A stretch of 64,000 nt of DNA from Paenalicyclobacillus mengziensis (GCF_017298635.1 NZ_CP071182.1:4440001-4504000); one strand, 5' to 3'; shown: positions 45,001 to 53,722, counted from the stretch's first letter. The notes: generated from the sequence alone by a model not told the origin. Translations and numbers: made by a program.

Positions 45001-45985
45001 ATGGCACCTTGAATTGCACACTGCTCCAGCCAGCGTTGATTCCGATGGTACTGGCAACCGCCTTCCCGGACGCGTCAAGAAAGGTGACCGTCGTCTGATT
45101 CGGCTGACTGCTACTTCCCGAAAAGTCTCCGACGGGGTCATTCGCAGTAATCACATCACCAGTGTTCACGTCTGTTTGGGAAAGAGACACCGAGCCTACA
45201 GGTAACGGAAAGTTTTGGTTGCTGTCATCGTAGGTGTGCAATCCATCTCCTGATAGGCAAGCGAAGTTAGACCCATCATAGAGGTCAAACCGGTAGTAAA
45301 TAGTACCACCGTTCGATGCTGGAATGGTGGCTGACCACAGCTGGTAGGGTCCAAACGTTTTGCCTGGTGTCATTTTCACGGAAAACCCTTTGTTTTGTGC
45401 CGTGTCATAATATTTCAGTACAGCACTGGTTAGATTTCCGCTGTAGGTCCGAACGCGAATCGTAACGCTCTGGCCAGGTGCCGGATTCGGATTGGATACG
45501 TACATGGAACTGTCATCCGTATAAATGCCATCCCACTGGACTGTGTTTGCTGTCGTATAGGGCGTAACATCGAGCTGTGTCGACCCGCTGACTCCCGCAC
45601 TTGTCACCGTTAGTGTGTAAGTACCTGCTCCAATCCCGGAATCTCCGCCCGGCAATTTTAGGCTCAGTGTATCCGTGCCCGTGATGGATGCATATTTTGT
45701 CACATTCATGGAACCATTGACGGAATTGGACAAAATGACTGTCAGATTTGAAGAGCTGAGACTCATCCCCGAGACTGTCACATCGACGGTTGCTGCGCTT
45801 CCGGCCGTAAAGTGATTGCCGGAAGCAATCTGTACCGAACCACTCTGGTTACTGGTGCTGGTGGTTGTCGTGGCCTGGCTCGCGGTCGACGTACCTGCCC
45901 ATGCCACTGATGCGACCCCCACGACGGGCCAACTTGCCGTCATCACCACAGCAACGGCTACACGCATGTTACGTTTCCAACTCAC
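42092..45985 (-). CDS. Secreted amylopullulanase-type GH13 enzyme
   Basis: A 1297-residue exported starch- or pullulan-degrading enzyme. A signal peptide (KRNMRVAVAVVMTASWP...) should be cut after AWA. Two N-terminal beta-domains follow, then a CBM34-like domain, the GH13 barrel (about 515-910) and two C-terminal FN3-like repeats. The nucleophile Asp767 (GWRLDSAD), acid/base Glu798 (VGEIW) and Asp879 are present. Two usual His/Asn positions differ: DxVFNH reads DGVFED, and the NHD-type site reads SQD (Gln878). The GTG at 45985 has AGGAGGGGAG 5 nt upstream, and an in-frame ATG overlaps that site. A perfect cre lies upstream. Confidence 0.9.
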   Translation of the reverse strand: MSWKRNMRVAVAVVMTASWPVVGVASVAWAGTSTASQATTTTSTSNQSGSVQIASGNHFTAGSAATVDVTVSGMSLSSSNLTVILSNSVNGSMNVTKYASITGTDTLSLKLPGGDSGIGAGTYTLTVTSAGVSGSTQLDVTPYTTANTVQWDGIYTDDSSMYVSNPNPAPGQSVTIRVRTYSGNLTSAVLKYYDTAQNKGFSVKMTPGKTFGPYQLWSATIPASNGGTIYYRFDLYDGSNFACLSGDGLHTYDDSNQNFPLPVGSVSLSQTDVNTGDVITANDPVGDFSGSSSQPNQTTVTFLDASGKAVASTIGINAGWSSVQFKVPSQLANGLYTVDLNTEAKDANGAVNVSLDRHAILAVGPLPAFLSAYHHDSFRTFYRSPFGATAVGTPITLRLRGPVGLKRAMLRLWGVAGQSGETDIPMTPLQMSASQIEQQTGVSDASAYSWWTVTIPASDITKPGTMWYQFETQTSGGQTIYYDDNGSQLEGTGSVGFTSNGPSYQISVYQQGFKTPNWLKHAVIYEIMPDRFYNGNIANDENPNTQQGIYVNSNGQESLGPIQFHQNWNSAPYDPNIPSSSNPSIKQLRGNGQWNIDFFGGDLQGIQDKLDYLKSLGVNTLYLMPVFQSESNHKYDTANFMKIDPGFGTQQDWLNLVKAAHAKGFHIILDGVFEDTGSDSVYFNKFGNFPTTGAWQAYQSGTPSSSPYYSWYEWTGNPQNPYNGWFNIDTLPQTNTSNPAYQNFIYRGQNSVAKHWLKLGASGWRLDSADNGNFNTAWWSGFRNAVKSIDPNAAIVGEIWNNATNDNGTDWLTGSTFDSVMNYQFRNAVIDFFRGTYNDGSVQHHAVDAAGFNQRLMRLYSEYPKQSFYAMMNLVDSQDTMRILTILENAPAPSTMSALAQDQYQPSSANQKIGVERLKLVSDLQFGFPGDPTIWYGDEAGLTGYSDPLNRHTYPWGNQNTALLNHYRKLGAIRQANPVLQTGSFTPLYTNGMVYAFARTIQNGHDVFGSPATNASAIVALNNQNQATTVSVPTHGTVANGTKLLDELNNEWYTVTNGQVTLNLQPYQGAILVTPSKSPVAFLQETSASSGTTDEMAWTPVPEATGYRVVRKDTQGRWQPVSKRLSASTLDWPVVRADQAQTFAVEALLGPSATPVQHGASGQSGQRRASTLNAMSASVDLPATQLQAPAVQGKLTPGKATLSITPVSGATQYVVYEEETKGSYKAVVTIPAKGQPMSGTVKAGVGIKELSIHQPVIHTSITIPSGTGSVTYRVAAQNPDGQAVTSPITLTTSSTQH

Positions 45986-46066
45986 ACTGACTCCCCTCCT
46001 CATTTGAATTCGCCCTTCCCCATCATGCCCCGGACCTGAAACCAGTCCAGGCAACCCCGTGCAATA

Positions 46067-46103
46067 TTTGCACAAAAACGCGCAAATTGTGCAAACGTTT
46101 TCA
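46067..46103 (-). promoter_or_regulatory. cre site and TTTGCACA inverted repeat upstream of the amylopullulanase gene
   Basis: TGCAAACGTTTTCA at 46090-46103 fits the CcpA cre consensus at every fixed position. TTTGCACA (46067-46074) and TGTGCAAA (46088-46095) form an inverted repeat that overlaps it, as expected for a second LacI-type sugar repressor. Confidence 0.65.
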
Positions 46104-46290
46104 TAACTCTGTTATTTATGCTATCAGGAAGAGAAAACGTATTCAATACAAACCTTGTCATTTGCAGGTCAAGGAAACTAGAGGTAGCGACCCTCGAGAA
46201 ATAGGCCTAAGAACAACAAGTAGCGACAGTAAAAAAGGAACAGCCATAGGACTTTCACCCGGTTCTGCAAAAAATAGAAGCTTGTCTCCG

Positions 46291-46318
46291 TTGACGTCAT
46301 CCAGCTAAGCAATATAGA
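46291..46318 (+). promoter_or_regulatory. Sigma-A promoter
   Basis: TTGACG (46291-46296), 16-bp spacer, TATAGA (46313-46318). Transcription would begin near 46325, which disfavours the ATG-like start at 46326 for the MFS gene. Confidence 0.6.
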
Positions 46319-46430
46319 CTATACGTTGGGGTATATTTCGACCTTCGAAATGGTCTACACCGACTACGACGTCGTATCCGAAACGACTCGAGTCGAAAAT
46401 AAGAAAGACATAGACAGGAGAGAGAGAAAC

Positions 46431-48185
46431 TTGGGAAGCGCATCAACAGAGGCTGGGCAAGATCCTTCGTATAAATGGATCGCCTTAGCCAACACCACCC
46501 TCGGAGTACTGATGGCCTCAATCAACAGCAGTATTCTCATTATTGCACTGCCGGTTATTTTCGCCGGACTTAAGGTCAATCCACTGGCGGGAAACCAGAC
46601 AAGTTTGTTGCTGTGGGTGATGCTTGGATTCAACGTAGCCACTACGGTGTTACTCGTCACGTTTGGCCGACTTTCCGATATTTACGGCCGGGTGCGGCTC
46701 TATAATCTTGGGTTTGCCGTATTTACAATTGGTTCTATCCTGTGCGCTTTGACCTGGAGCAAGGGAACAGCTGGTGAGTTAGAGCTTATCGCCTTCCGCT
46801 TGATACAAGGTGTAGGTGGAGCGTTTCTGTTCTCCAACAGCGCCGCCATTTTGACAGATGCATTTCCTGAGAATCAGCGTGGTTTGGCACTTGGGTTGAA
46901 CCAAATCGCTGGTGTCGGGGGCGGCGTCATCGGCCTTGTCGTGGGCGGACTGTTGGCGGCTACTGGCGAGTGGCGTTGGGTGTTTCTCGTGAACGTACCT
47001 GTAGGTCTCGTAGGAACAGTATGGGCATACATCAGTCTTCGCGAAGTTTCCAAGGCGAGTACTTCTCGTCGTCTCGACGTGTTCGGAAATCTAACTCTCG
47101 GGCTGGGTATCCTTGGCATTATGCTGGGACTCACCTATGGAATCATGCCGTATGCATCGCATTCGATGGGGTGGAGTAGTCCGTTCGTCATTGGTTCATT
47201 GATTGTCGGAGTTCTCATGCTTGTACTGTTTACCGTCATTGAAGCGAACGTTCATGATCCGCTATTTCACCTCGGGTTGTTCCGGATTCGCGCCTTTACG
47301 CTTGGCAATATCGCGAACTTTTCGTCGTCGTTGGCGCGTGGGGGTCTGCAGTTCATGCTGATTATTTGGCTGCAGGGCATCTGGTTACCGCTGCACGGCG
47401 TTTCATTCGCACAGACACCACTCCAAGCTGGTATTGACACGCTGCCGCAAATGTTAGGATTCCTGGCAGCAGGTCCCATCAGCGGATACCTGTCCGACCG
47501 ATTCGGAGTCCGTCTTTTTACAACGGGTGGCATGCTGTTGTCCGGCATCGGTTTTTACCTGCTCAACACGCTGCCGGTTGACTTCCACTATGTTGTATTC
47601 GCGGTGTACCTGTTGATTATCGGCATTGGCATGGGTCTGTTTGCTTCGCCCAACAGCGCCGCCATCATGAACTCGGTACCAGCTGTGTATCGCGGTGTCG
47701 GATCTGGCATGCGTGCAACGTTCATGAACGCCGGAATGATGATGAGCATGGGCGTGTTCTTTTCCATTGTTGTTGCAGGGTTGGCCCAGCGCTTGCCACA
47801 AGCAATGATTACGGGTCTCACCGGTCAAGGCATACCGACTGCGGTCGCCACGAAGGTAGCTGGGTTACCCCCCACCGCATCCCTGTTTGCAGCACTACTC
47901 GGGTTTAACCCGCTTCAGAGACTGTTGCCGCAACAAGTGCTGGCACATCTGCCAGCCAAGACTGTCACTTATATCACTGGTAAGACGTTCTTCCCGAACC
48001 TAATTGGTCCTTCGTTCATGCACGGTTTGGCCTTGGCGTTTATCATTTCGCTGTTGTTGTCACTGATTGCAGCCATTGCATCCTTTATCAAAACAAATCA
48101 AGCATTCCATTACACCGATCCCGATGTTGAAGCCTCAGAACATCAGACGGTCCAGACAACGGGTCAACAAGCTTACAGCAACTAA
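46431..48185 (+). CDS. MFS efflux transporter, DHA2 family
   Basis: About 584 residues, 14 helices. Motifs: MASINSSILIIALPVIF, LSDIYGRVRLY (motif A) and a GGGVIGLVVGG motif C. A long extracytoplasmic loop before the last helix is typical of larger DHA2 pumps. I favour the TTG at 46431 with ACAGGAG 10 nt upstream; ATG starts at 46326 or 46350 lack such a site. A terminator follows. Substrate unknown. Confidence 0.87.
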   Translation: MGSASTEAGQDPSYKWIALANTTLGVLMASINSSILIIALPVIFAGLKVNPLAGNQTSLLLWVMLGFNVATTVLLVTFGRLSDIYGRVRLYNLGFAVFTIGSILCALTWSKGTAGELELIAFRLIQGVGGAFLFSNSAAILTDAFPENQRGLALGLNQIAGVGGGVIGLVVGGLLAATGEWRWVFLVNVPVGLVGTVWAYISLREVSKASTSRRLDVFGNLTLGLGILGIMLGLTYGIMPYASHSMGWSSPFVIGSLIVGVLMLVLFTVIEANVHDPLFHLGLFRIRAFTLGNIANFSSSLARGGLQFMLIIWLQGIWLPLHGVSFAQTPLQAGIDTLPQMLGFLAAGPISGYLSDRFGVRLFTTGGMLLSGIGFYLLNTLPVDFHYVVFAVYLLIIGIGMGLFASPNSAAIMNSVPAVYRGVGSGMRATFMNAGMMMSMGVFFSIVVAGLAQRLPQAMITGLTGQGIPTAVATKVAGLPPTASLFAALLGFNPLQRLLPQQVLAHLPAKTVTYITGKTFFPNLIGPSFMHGLALAFIISLLLSLIAAIASFIKTNQAFHYTDPDVEASEHQTVQTTGQQAYSN

Positions 48186-48251
48186 TGCTTCACGGAGTCA
48201 AACAAAAGTACAGTAATTGCCGCTCCGTAACCTCATAAACGGCAGAACGAA

Positions 48252-48310
48252 CCACAAGAAGTCCTCAGCGTCTTGCTCGAGCGTCTTCTTGTGGGTTTCT
48301 TTATTTATCA
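48252..48310 (+). terminator. Terminator of the MFS gene
   Basis: CCACAAGAAG (48252-48261) pairs with CTTCTTGTGG (48285-48294), followed by GTTTCTTTATTT. Confidence 0.8.
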
Positions 48311-48402
48311 ACAGCATGACTCCACAGCCTAACTAGTCTGAATCCAGCGTTTTCCGCACGGTGAATGTGTCCGTGTGACGCGCCATCCTCTTTCCCACCG
48401 GT

Positions 48403-48478
48403 CTTAACGAGTTGTGGACGCGTTATTTCGACTGAATAGACACCCTAATCGGTAATCACGCGTTTTGAACGCGTTATC
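48403..48478. repeat. Two further copies of the 25-nt hairpin element
   Basis: Elements at 48403-48427 (CTTAACGAG...CGCGTTATT) and 48454-48478 (ACGCGTT/AACGCGT stem) are 51 bp apart. They match the length and ends of the array at 34483-34694. Confidence 0.65.
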
Positions 48479-48610
48479 TCAAATCGAACGCGATTGACCC
48501 GCAATCGAAGTTATTTCTCCTGAGCAGAAGGGGCTTGCCGGGTGCTTCGTGCACGACGTGCTTGTCCTAAATTTTTTCGTAGAGCGACTTCGGCACTTCA
48601 TCATCTCCTT

Positions 48611-49474
48611 TTACAGCCGCGTCGACAAAGACTTCGCATACGCAACGGTCTCACGACTCAACTGCACGCCCGTTGTAATTCCCATTTTGTCGAACATGGT
48701 GAGCATGTCCTCGGTTGCAACGTTGCCTGTGGCACCAGGAGAAAATGGGCACCCACCCAGTCCACCAGCGGAAGCATCGAATTTGTCGATGCCGGCTTGG
48801 AGGGCCGCATACGTATTGGCCAATGCCAGTTTTGATGTGTCATGGAAGTGACCTACAAATACAGCTTTCGGGTACTTCTCCCGCAGACGCTGAAACGTCT
48901 CGAAGACCTCCTGCGGATGCGCTTCACCGTTCGTGTCACCAATATCAATTTCATCGGCGCCGAGTTCTACGAAGCGGTTCACAACGTGATGGACCTCCTC
49001 AAATGACACCGGTCCCTGGTACGGGCAGTGCCAAGCAGTCGACACGTAGGCTCGGATGAAAACATTTTTCTGTTTCGCCAATGCGAACAAAGGTGCACAC
49101 TCTGCAAGTGACTCATCTGTGGTGCGGTTAATATTCTTCTGATTAAAGGCAGAACTAGCGCCTATAAACACGGCAATTTCCGGTGCGCCCACAGAAAGGG
49201 CTCGTTCCAGGGCTTTCACGTTTGGCGTAAGCGCGATGTACGTAATGCCAAGTTCGTTACAATACGCTGAGATTTGCTCTGCATCCGCCATTTGCGGGAC
49301 CCATTTCGGGTGCACAAAGGAAGTCGTTTCGATGCGCTTGAATCCTGACTTGGACAGTTGCAAAATCAGTTCCTTTTTCTTCTCTGTGGAAACAAACTCT
49401 GGCTCGTTCTGTAACCCGTCACGCGGAGAAACTTCAATCAACTCGACGGCTGTTGGAAGACCAGTGACTGTCAT
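48611..49474 (-). CDS. Hydroxymethylglutaryl-CoA lyase
   Basis: A 287-residue TIM-barrel lyase that splits HMG-CoA to acetoacetate and acetyl-CoA in leucine degradation. The family blocks EVSPRDGLQNE, GHFHDT and the active-loop signature SAGGLGGCPFSPGATGN, with its Cys, are intact. The start at 49474 has GGGGAGG 10 nt upstream. It stands alone, without other leucine-degradation genes, so a related short-chain substrate is possible. Confidence 0.92.
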   Translation of the reverse strand: MTVTGLPTAVELIEVSPRDGLQNEPEFVSTEKKKELILQLSKSGFKRIETTSFVHPKWVPQMADAEQISAYCNELGITYIALTPNVKALERALSVGAPEIAVFIGASSAFNQKNINRTTDESLAECAPLFALAKQKNVFIRAYVSTAWHCPYQGPVSFEEVHHVVNRFVELGADEIDIGDTNGEAHPQEVFETFQRLREKYPKAVFVGHFHDTSKLALANTYAALQAGIDKFDASAGGLGGCPFSPGATGNVATEDMLTMFDKMGITTGVQLSRETVAYAKSLSTRL

Positions 49475-49720
49475 CGTGATACATCCTCCCCAGATAAGAG
49501 ATTGACTTAACAGGTTAAAAATAACTTCCACAGGACCAGTCGGACTGTCTTATCGGAGTGCGATCATTCAGCAGTAGTAAACATATAAAAACAACAAACA
49601 ACCTTGTAAGCCTTTTCATGAACCAATATACTTTGTGCAACATACCGCATGCAAGCATTTAACATGCGACATGGCGTACCGAATCGGACCGGCGAGAGTG
49701 CGATTCCATTGTAACAAGAG

Positions 49721-50713
49721 TCATTCCACATACGGAGGGTTTGGAACAGTAACGGTCAATGCTTGCCCAACCTGTACATCAGCATCTATGGGTACGCTAA
49801 TTTCAATGACAGGATGGTCGCACTCACCCATTTCCAGGACGACTCGATATTCCCCTTCATGCAGGAATCGCTGGTTCACGGTTCCGGTTAAGACTGGTCC
49901 TTGGTGTGAATATGCACCCAAAATCACGCGGTTTGGGTGAAATGCAAATCCACGAGCATTCTCATCACGGAGCAAATGTGTGTACCCGAGCAGTTTCGCG
50001 ACTTGCCATGAGTTTGGAGACAGCATGACCTGTTCGGGACTTCCCGTTTGCAAAATTTCCCCTTGATGTATGATGCCTATTTCATCCGCCATCCGCTGTG
50101 CTTCGGCCAATTGGTGGGTCACCATCATGACTGTCGTACCTAATTCCTGACGCAGCTGCAATACAGCATCCTGGAGGGTCCTTCGCAAAGGCGCATCGAG
50201 CGCCGAAAAGGCTTCGTCCAGTAGAAGTGTTTGGGGCCGCTTAGCTATGGCACGAGCTAGTACAGCCCTCTGGACAAGTCCACCGGATAACTCTCTTGGT
50301 TTTGCGGTCAAATATTCGCCAAGGCCAAATCGTTCAATCCACCCATCCAGCCAAGGGTCTCGTTGTCCTGAAACGCCGTAATAGATGTTTTCGCCGACGC
50401 TTAAATGCGGAAAGAGGGTGCTCCCTTGTTCCACCAACACGATACCGCGCCGCCAAGCAGGTACGTTCATGTGCTTCCCTTTTCCAGCGTCGAGAAGGAC
50501 ACGTCCGTTGACCGATAAATATGCCTTTGCAAATTGATTCTCAAAACCCGCCATCACATGCAGCGTACTAGATTTTCCCGCCGCAGACGGGCCAAAGAGA
50601 CTGTACACAGTCCCTGGCTTTAGCTTTATGTCTATGTTCAACGTAAATGTACGCCGAGGGAGTTCACAACGAAATTCAATCAGCTTTGACCCTCCTCCAT
50701 AGAACCGCGGCAA
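49721..50713 (-). CDS. Molybdate/tungstate-type ABC transporter ATP-binding protein
   Basis: About 320 to 330 residues. Walker A GPSAAGKS, the LSGGLVQRAV signature, Walker B LLLDEAF and the H-loop VTHQ are intact. A C-terminal TOBE-like domain (from about 240) recalls ModC/WtpC. A TTG at 50713 has no Shine-Dalgarno. A perfect GGAGGAGG lies in front of in-frame CTG (50683) and ATT (50680) codons, so a non-canonical start is possible. It overlaps the permease gene. Confidence 0.87.
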   Translation of the reverse strand: MPRFYGGGSKLIEFRCELPRRTFTLNIDIKLKPGTVYSLFGPSAAGKSSTLHVMAGFENQFAKAYLSVNGRVLLDAGKGKHMNVPAWRRGIVLVEQGSTLFPHLSVGENIYYGVSGQRDPWLDGWIERFGLGEYLTAKPRELSGGLVQRAVLARAIAKRPQTLLLDEAFSALDAPLRRTLQDAVLQLRQELGTTVMMVTHQLAEAQRMADEIGIIHQGEILQTGSPEQVMLSPNSWQVAKLLGYTHLLRDENARGFAFHPNRVILGAYSHQGPVLTGTVNQRFLHEGEYRVVLEMGECDHPVIEISVPIDADVQVGQALTVTVPNPPYVE

Positions 50714-51452
50714 GTGGCATTGGCAGGGCCACTACAAGAAGCAGCAATGCGAGTGGCAATGCACTTGGCAACCCCTGTTCTTCCAAGGCAATCCAGATGC
50801 TGACCGGCAGTGTGTTCGGATAATAAGCAACGACAATCACCGCTCCGAATGCGCCGATGGCTCGTGCAAACGCCATTGCGAAACCGACGATAAGGCCCGG
50901 CCGAGCCAGAGGAAAAATGACACGCACCATCGTCCGCCAGGGAGACACACCCAGTGATAGGGAAACGCGTTCATACTTCTCATCGATTTGACTAAAGGAC
51001 GCTTGTGCAGCAAATACGTAATACGGAATGGATTCATATAGTTGGGCCAAGACAACCGCAAGGACTGTATTGGTTGCACTCAATCCCATCTGTGACAACA
51101 GGTGCCCCATCCCCCCATAAGGTCCATAGAAATACACGAGTAACAGTCCAATGACCAGGGGAGGCATGAGAAGCGGGATGAGAAGTAAAACCTCAAGCCA
51201 TTTCCACACTCGGCTTTTCCCACGCGCAAGAAACCAGCCGAGTGGTGTTCCAAATAGAATAATGGACACCATGCTAATCGCTGTACTCCACAGGGAGGTC
51301 ACAAGTGGTGAACCCCCAGATGCAGCCCATACTGACCATACGTCCGACCATGATATGTGCAGAAGCAAAGCGACAAAAGGAAGTATCAGAAACGCAGTAG
51401 TCAACCATCCGGCGAGTAGGGCAACGGATGGCGCAAATCGAATCTTCAGCAT
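50676..51452 (-). CDS. Molybdate/tungstate ABC transporter permease
   Basis: A 258-residue membrane protein with about five to six helices. The ABC-permease EAA-like loop is visible around YERVSLSLGVSPWRT...FPLARPGLIVG. It partners the binding protein and ATPase in oxyanion import. AAGGAT precedes the ATG at 51452, 6 bp after the binding-protein gene. Confidence 0.9.
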   Translation of the reverse strand: MLKIRFAPSVALLAGWLTTAFLILPFVALLLHISWSDVWSVWAASGGSPLVTSLWSTAISMVSIILFGTPLGWFLARGKSRVWKWLEVLLLIPLLMPPLVIGLLLVYFYGPYGGMGHLLSQMGLSATNTVLAVVLAQLYESIPYYVFAAQASFSQIDEKYERVSLSLGVSPWRTMVRVIFPLARPGLIVGFAMAFARAIGAFGAVIVVAYYPNTLPVSIWIALEEQGLPSALPLALLLLVVALPMPLAAVLWRRVKAD

Positions 51453-51458
51453 CGTATT

Positions 51459-52505
51459 TTATCCTTGTATCTCGGTGCGGATAGACGAGGGAATATCCGC
51501 CTTATTTCCCCACGTGAGAAATTTCGTCAGTGTATATCCATTCTGCTGATAAATGTCCAATCCTTGTTTTGAGAGAAGAAAAGACACAAATTTCTCCCCG
51601 GCTATCTGATTTGGGTTTCCGGGGACTGTCGTAATATAGATTTCAATCGGGCTGCCACTCACTGTCTTTCCGTTGACGTCCATATGCACACTTGAATAGA
51701 TAGATTGATAGGTCGGGTCCCCCATGTTCATGGATGCCGGCAGTGAAATGTAAGGCAGGTGCTTTTGTATCGCTTCCGAAAGATAAGCACTACTGGCGTC
51801 CAATTGCCCCGACTGTAAGCGCGATAAAATGGCCTCTTCGGCAAAAATCTGTTTTGGATTCGTATTGGATCCAAGAATTTTGCTCGCCGTTCCCGCAGGA
51901 AGGTGCAGTTGCTTTTGTGCGAGTTGCATCATCAACACAAATGCTTGGCCCTGCGGGTCAGTATTGGGGTTTGTTCTTCCGAGATGAAACCCTGGCTGTT
52001 CCATGAGTGAAAAGAGCTCTGTAAGTGGCAACTTCCCACTGGCAATTGCCTTTAACTTCGATGCGTAAGGACTATTCGGTGAATATGCAATCACAATGGG
52101 GGAACTTGCGAACCCAATGGCCCACGTCGGCTTTTTCGACCCCATCTGTTCAAATGGAGCCGTCCCCATGCTTTCAAACACATTCGGCGTAATTTCGCCG
52201 CTTTGAATCAGGTTTGCGACACCAAACGCTCCTCCGCCTCTACCCTGGTACTTTAGGCCAGTCGCCTTCGTAAACGTTGGCCCGGCAAATTCATCGTTCA
52301 CAAGTTGCAGTGACCCTGCGTACGCAACATTCGCGATTTCTGTCTTCTTTGCCGCAGAAGAAACCGATGTACTGTTCGATGATGTGTGATTCGATGATGA
52401 ATTTGAAGCATTGCCAGTTCCACATCCGGTTATTGCCATGAGCGATGCGACAACACTTCCAATTGAGAAATATTTCAAGGCCTCATTCAGAAATATTTTG
52501 TTCAA
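51459..52505 (-). CDS. Molybdate/tungstate-binding lipoprotein, WtpA-like
   Basis: A 348-residue secreted solute-binding protein. The signal peptide ends in the lipobox ITGC, followed by an Asn/Ser-rich linker. YAGSL at the start of the mature domain and LGRTNPNTDPQGQ near residue 180 match the WtpA/ModA oxyanion-binding pattern. The start is TTG at 52505, overlapping the regulator stop by 4 nt. Tungstate versus molybdate cannot be separated by eye. Confidence 0.87.
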   Translation of the reverse strand: MNKIFLNEALKYFSIGSVVASLMAITGCGTGNASNSSSNHTSSNSTSVSSAAKKTEIANVAYAGSLQLVNDEFAGPTFTKATGLKYQGRGGGAFGVANLIQSGEITPNVFESMGTAPFEQMGSKKPTWAIGFASSPIVIAYSPNSPYASKLKAIASGKLPLTELFSLMEQPGFHLGRTNPNTDPQGQAFVLMMQLAQKQLHLPAGTASKILGSNTNPKQIFAEEAILSRLQSGQLDASSAYLSEAIQKHLPYISLPASMNMGDPTYQSIYSSVHMDVNGKTVSGSPIEIYITTVPGNPNQIAGEKFVSFLLSKQGLDIYQQNGYTLTKFLTWGNKADIPSSIRTEIQG

Positions 52506-53629
52506 ACTCCCACCTCTTGTCCCATTCCACGGATGTCACACGGACCAAACCGTTCCAATTCCCAGCGAAACACATCTGAATTGAGGGTATCCAGCAATTT
52601 CTGCACCTCAGTGGTCTTCAGCCTCGACCTTGGAATGAACAGTTCACAACTTTCCTTGCGAATCGGGATGAAATCCAAATGCAACATGGATGCGGCAGTT
52701 GCCGTGCCGATACCAACATCCGCCATCCCCGTCGCGATGGCCTCTGCGACTTGTCGATGACCAGCCACAGCCCAGTCATACTGAGGAATCAGCGAAGGAG
52801 CAAGTCCGTGCTCTTTCACTAGCCCGTCCAAAAGCGCTCTGACACCCGATCCGATGGGCCGGTTCACAATTCTTATTTTCCCACTCCCGAGATGGTCTAC
52901 ACTACGAAAGCCAAGTGGATTCCCACGCCTGACAATCCATCCAACTTCCCAATCAGAAAACTGAATCCGGGCAATATCCGTGTATGGTGATTGCTGAGCT
53001 GTCATATCAGACGGGAAATGAACAGCAGCAACGTGCACCATCCCATTCGATAACTGCCGCAGCGCCTGTGAATTATCGACCCCAATCCATAGGACATTCC
53101 CCTTGGATGCTGCGGCCGAGTATTGGAGATGTCCTGACAATAGCCCAAGGCCAAGGTCGCACCCGGCAATGACAAAGGAGTCCGTCACAGTATGTGGCGA
53201 CAGTTGCTTCACGCGAATTTTCCCTTTATCAGGATTACTTTCAGCCACTGCTGTTCGCGCTTGAGTGGGATATGTATAAATCCCTGTTGCTACTCGCGCA
53301 ACCTTTCGACCGTCAATATTTGCTAAAACAACCCTATCGCCCGACTGAATTTCATCATCTGGCCAAACAGACGCGACTTCCAAATCAGTTTCCTCAAAAT
53401 CAGCTTCCTCAAAAAAGAGTTCTTCCATCGGTACCCCAAACATTTGGGAGAGTCGCAAAGCTACTAACGTACTCGGAATGACTTTCTTTGCTTCAATCAA
53501 GCCAAGCGATTGTCGTGTAATACCAACGTACTTAGCCGCCTCAGCTCTGGAAATGCCAGAGTGTTTACGATATTCGGCAATACGATTTGAGAGGGTCAGA
53601 TGATCACCGCCATAAAATATACTTACCAC
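52502..53629 (-). CDS. HTH and substrate-binding-domain regulator of the oxyanion transporter (YvgK-like)
   Basis: About 375 residues: an N-terminal Cro/C1-type helix-turn-helix (SRAEAAKYVGITRQSLGLIE) joined to a PBP-like domain (GCDLGLGLL... to the C terminus). Bacillus YvgK has this build and sits before a molybdate-type transporter. It overlaps the binding-protein gene, so one operon is likely, with oxyanion-sensed autoregulation. The start is chosen from the promoter: the GTG at 53629 falls exactly at the expected transcription start, giving a leaderless message. TTG at 53653 or CTG at 53599 are alternatives. Confidence 0.82.
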   Translation of the reverse strand: MVSIFYGGDHLTLSNRIAEYRKHSGISRAEAAKYVGITRQSLGLIEAKKVIPSTLVALRLSQMFGVPMEELFFEEADFEETDLEVASVWPDDEIQSGDRVVLANIDGRKVARVATGIYTYPTQARTAVAESNPDKGKIRVKQLSPHTVTDSFVIAGCDLGLGLLSGHLQYSAAASKGNVLWIGVDNSQALRQLSNGMVHVAAVHFPSDMTAQQSPYTDIARIQFSDWEVGWIVRRGNPLGFRSVDHLGSGKIRIVNRPIGSGVRALLDGLVKEHGLAPSLIPQYDWAVAGHRQVAEAIATGMADVGIGTATAASMLHLDFIPIRKESCELFIPRSRLKTTEVQKLLDTLNSDVFRWELERFGPCDIRGMGQEVGV

Positions 53630-53635
53630 TTGTAA

Positions 53636-53664
53636 ATTATATTTTACCACCAACGTATAGTAAA
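53636..53664 (-). promoter_or_regulatory. Sigma-A promoter of the oxyanion operon
   Basis: On the minus strand: TTTACT, 17-bp spacer, TATAAT, then TTACAA and the GTG codon at 53629. TTTAC and GTAAA half-sites around the -35 region may be the operator of the HTH protein. Confidence 0.65.
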
Positions 53665-53722
53665 CCCGTCAGAGGAAATCGGCATCGCTAGAGCCCCATA
53701 CCGTCTTTCCCCTGATGAAACA

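Larger units (their letters stand above)
45986..46430. other. Divergent control region of the amylopullulanase and MFS genes
   Basis: No gene. Contains the operator cluster at 46067-46103 for the minus-strand gene and a sigma-A promoter at 46291-46318 for the plus-strand gene. Confidence 0.6.
48186..48610. other. Intergenic region with terminator and hairpin elements
   Basis: Contains the MFS terminator at 48252-48310 and the two hairpin elements at 48403-48478. A further CGATTG/CAATCG hairpin lies near 48490-48508. Confidence 0.55.
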
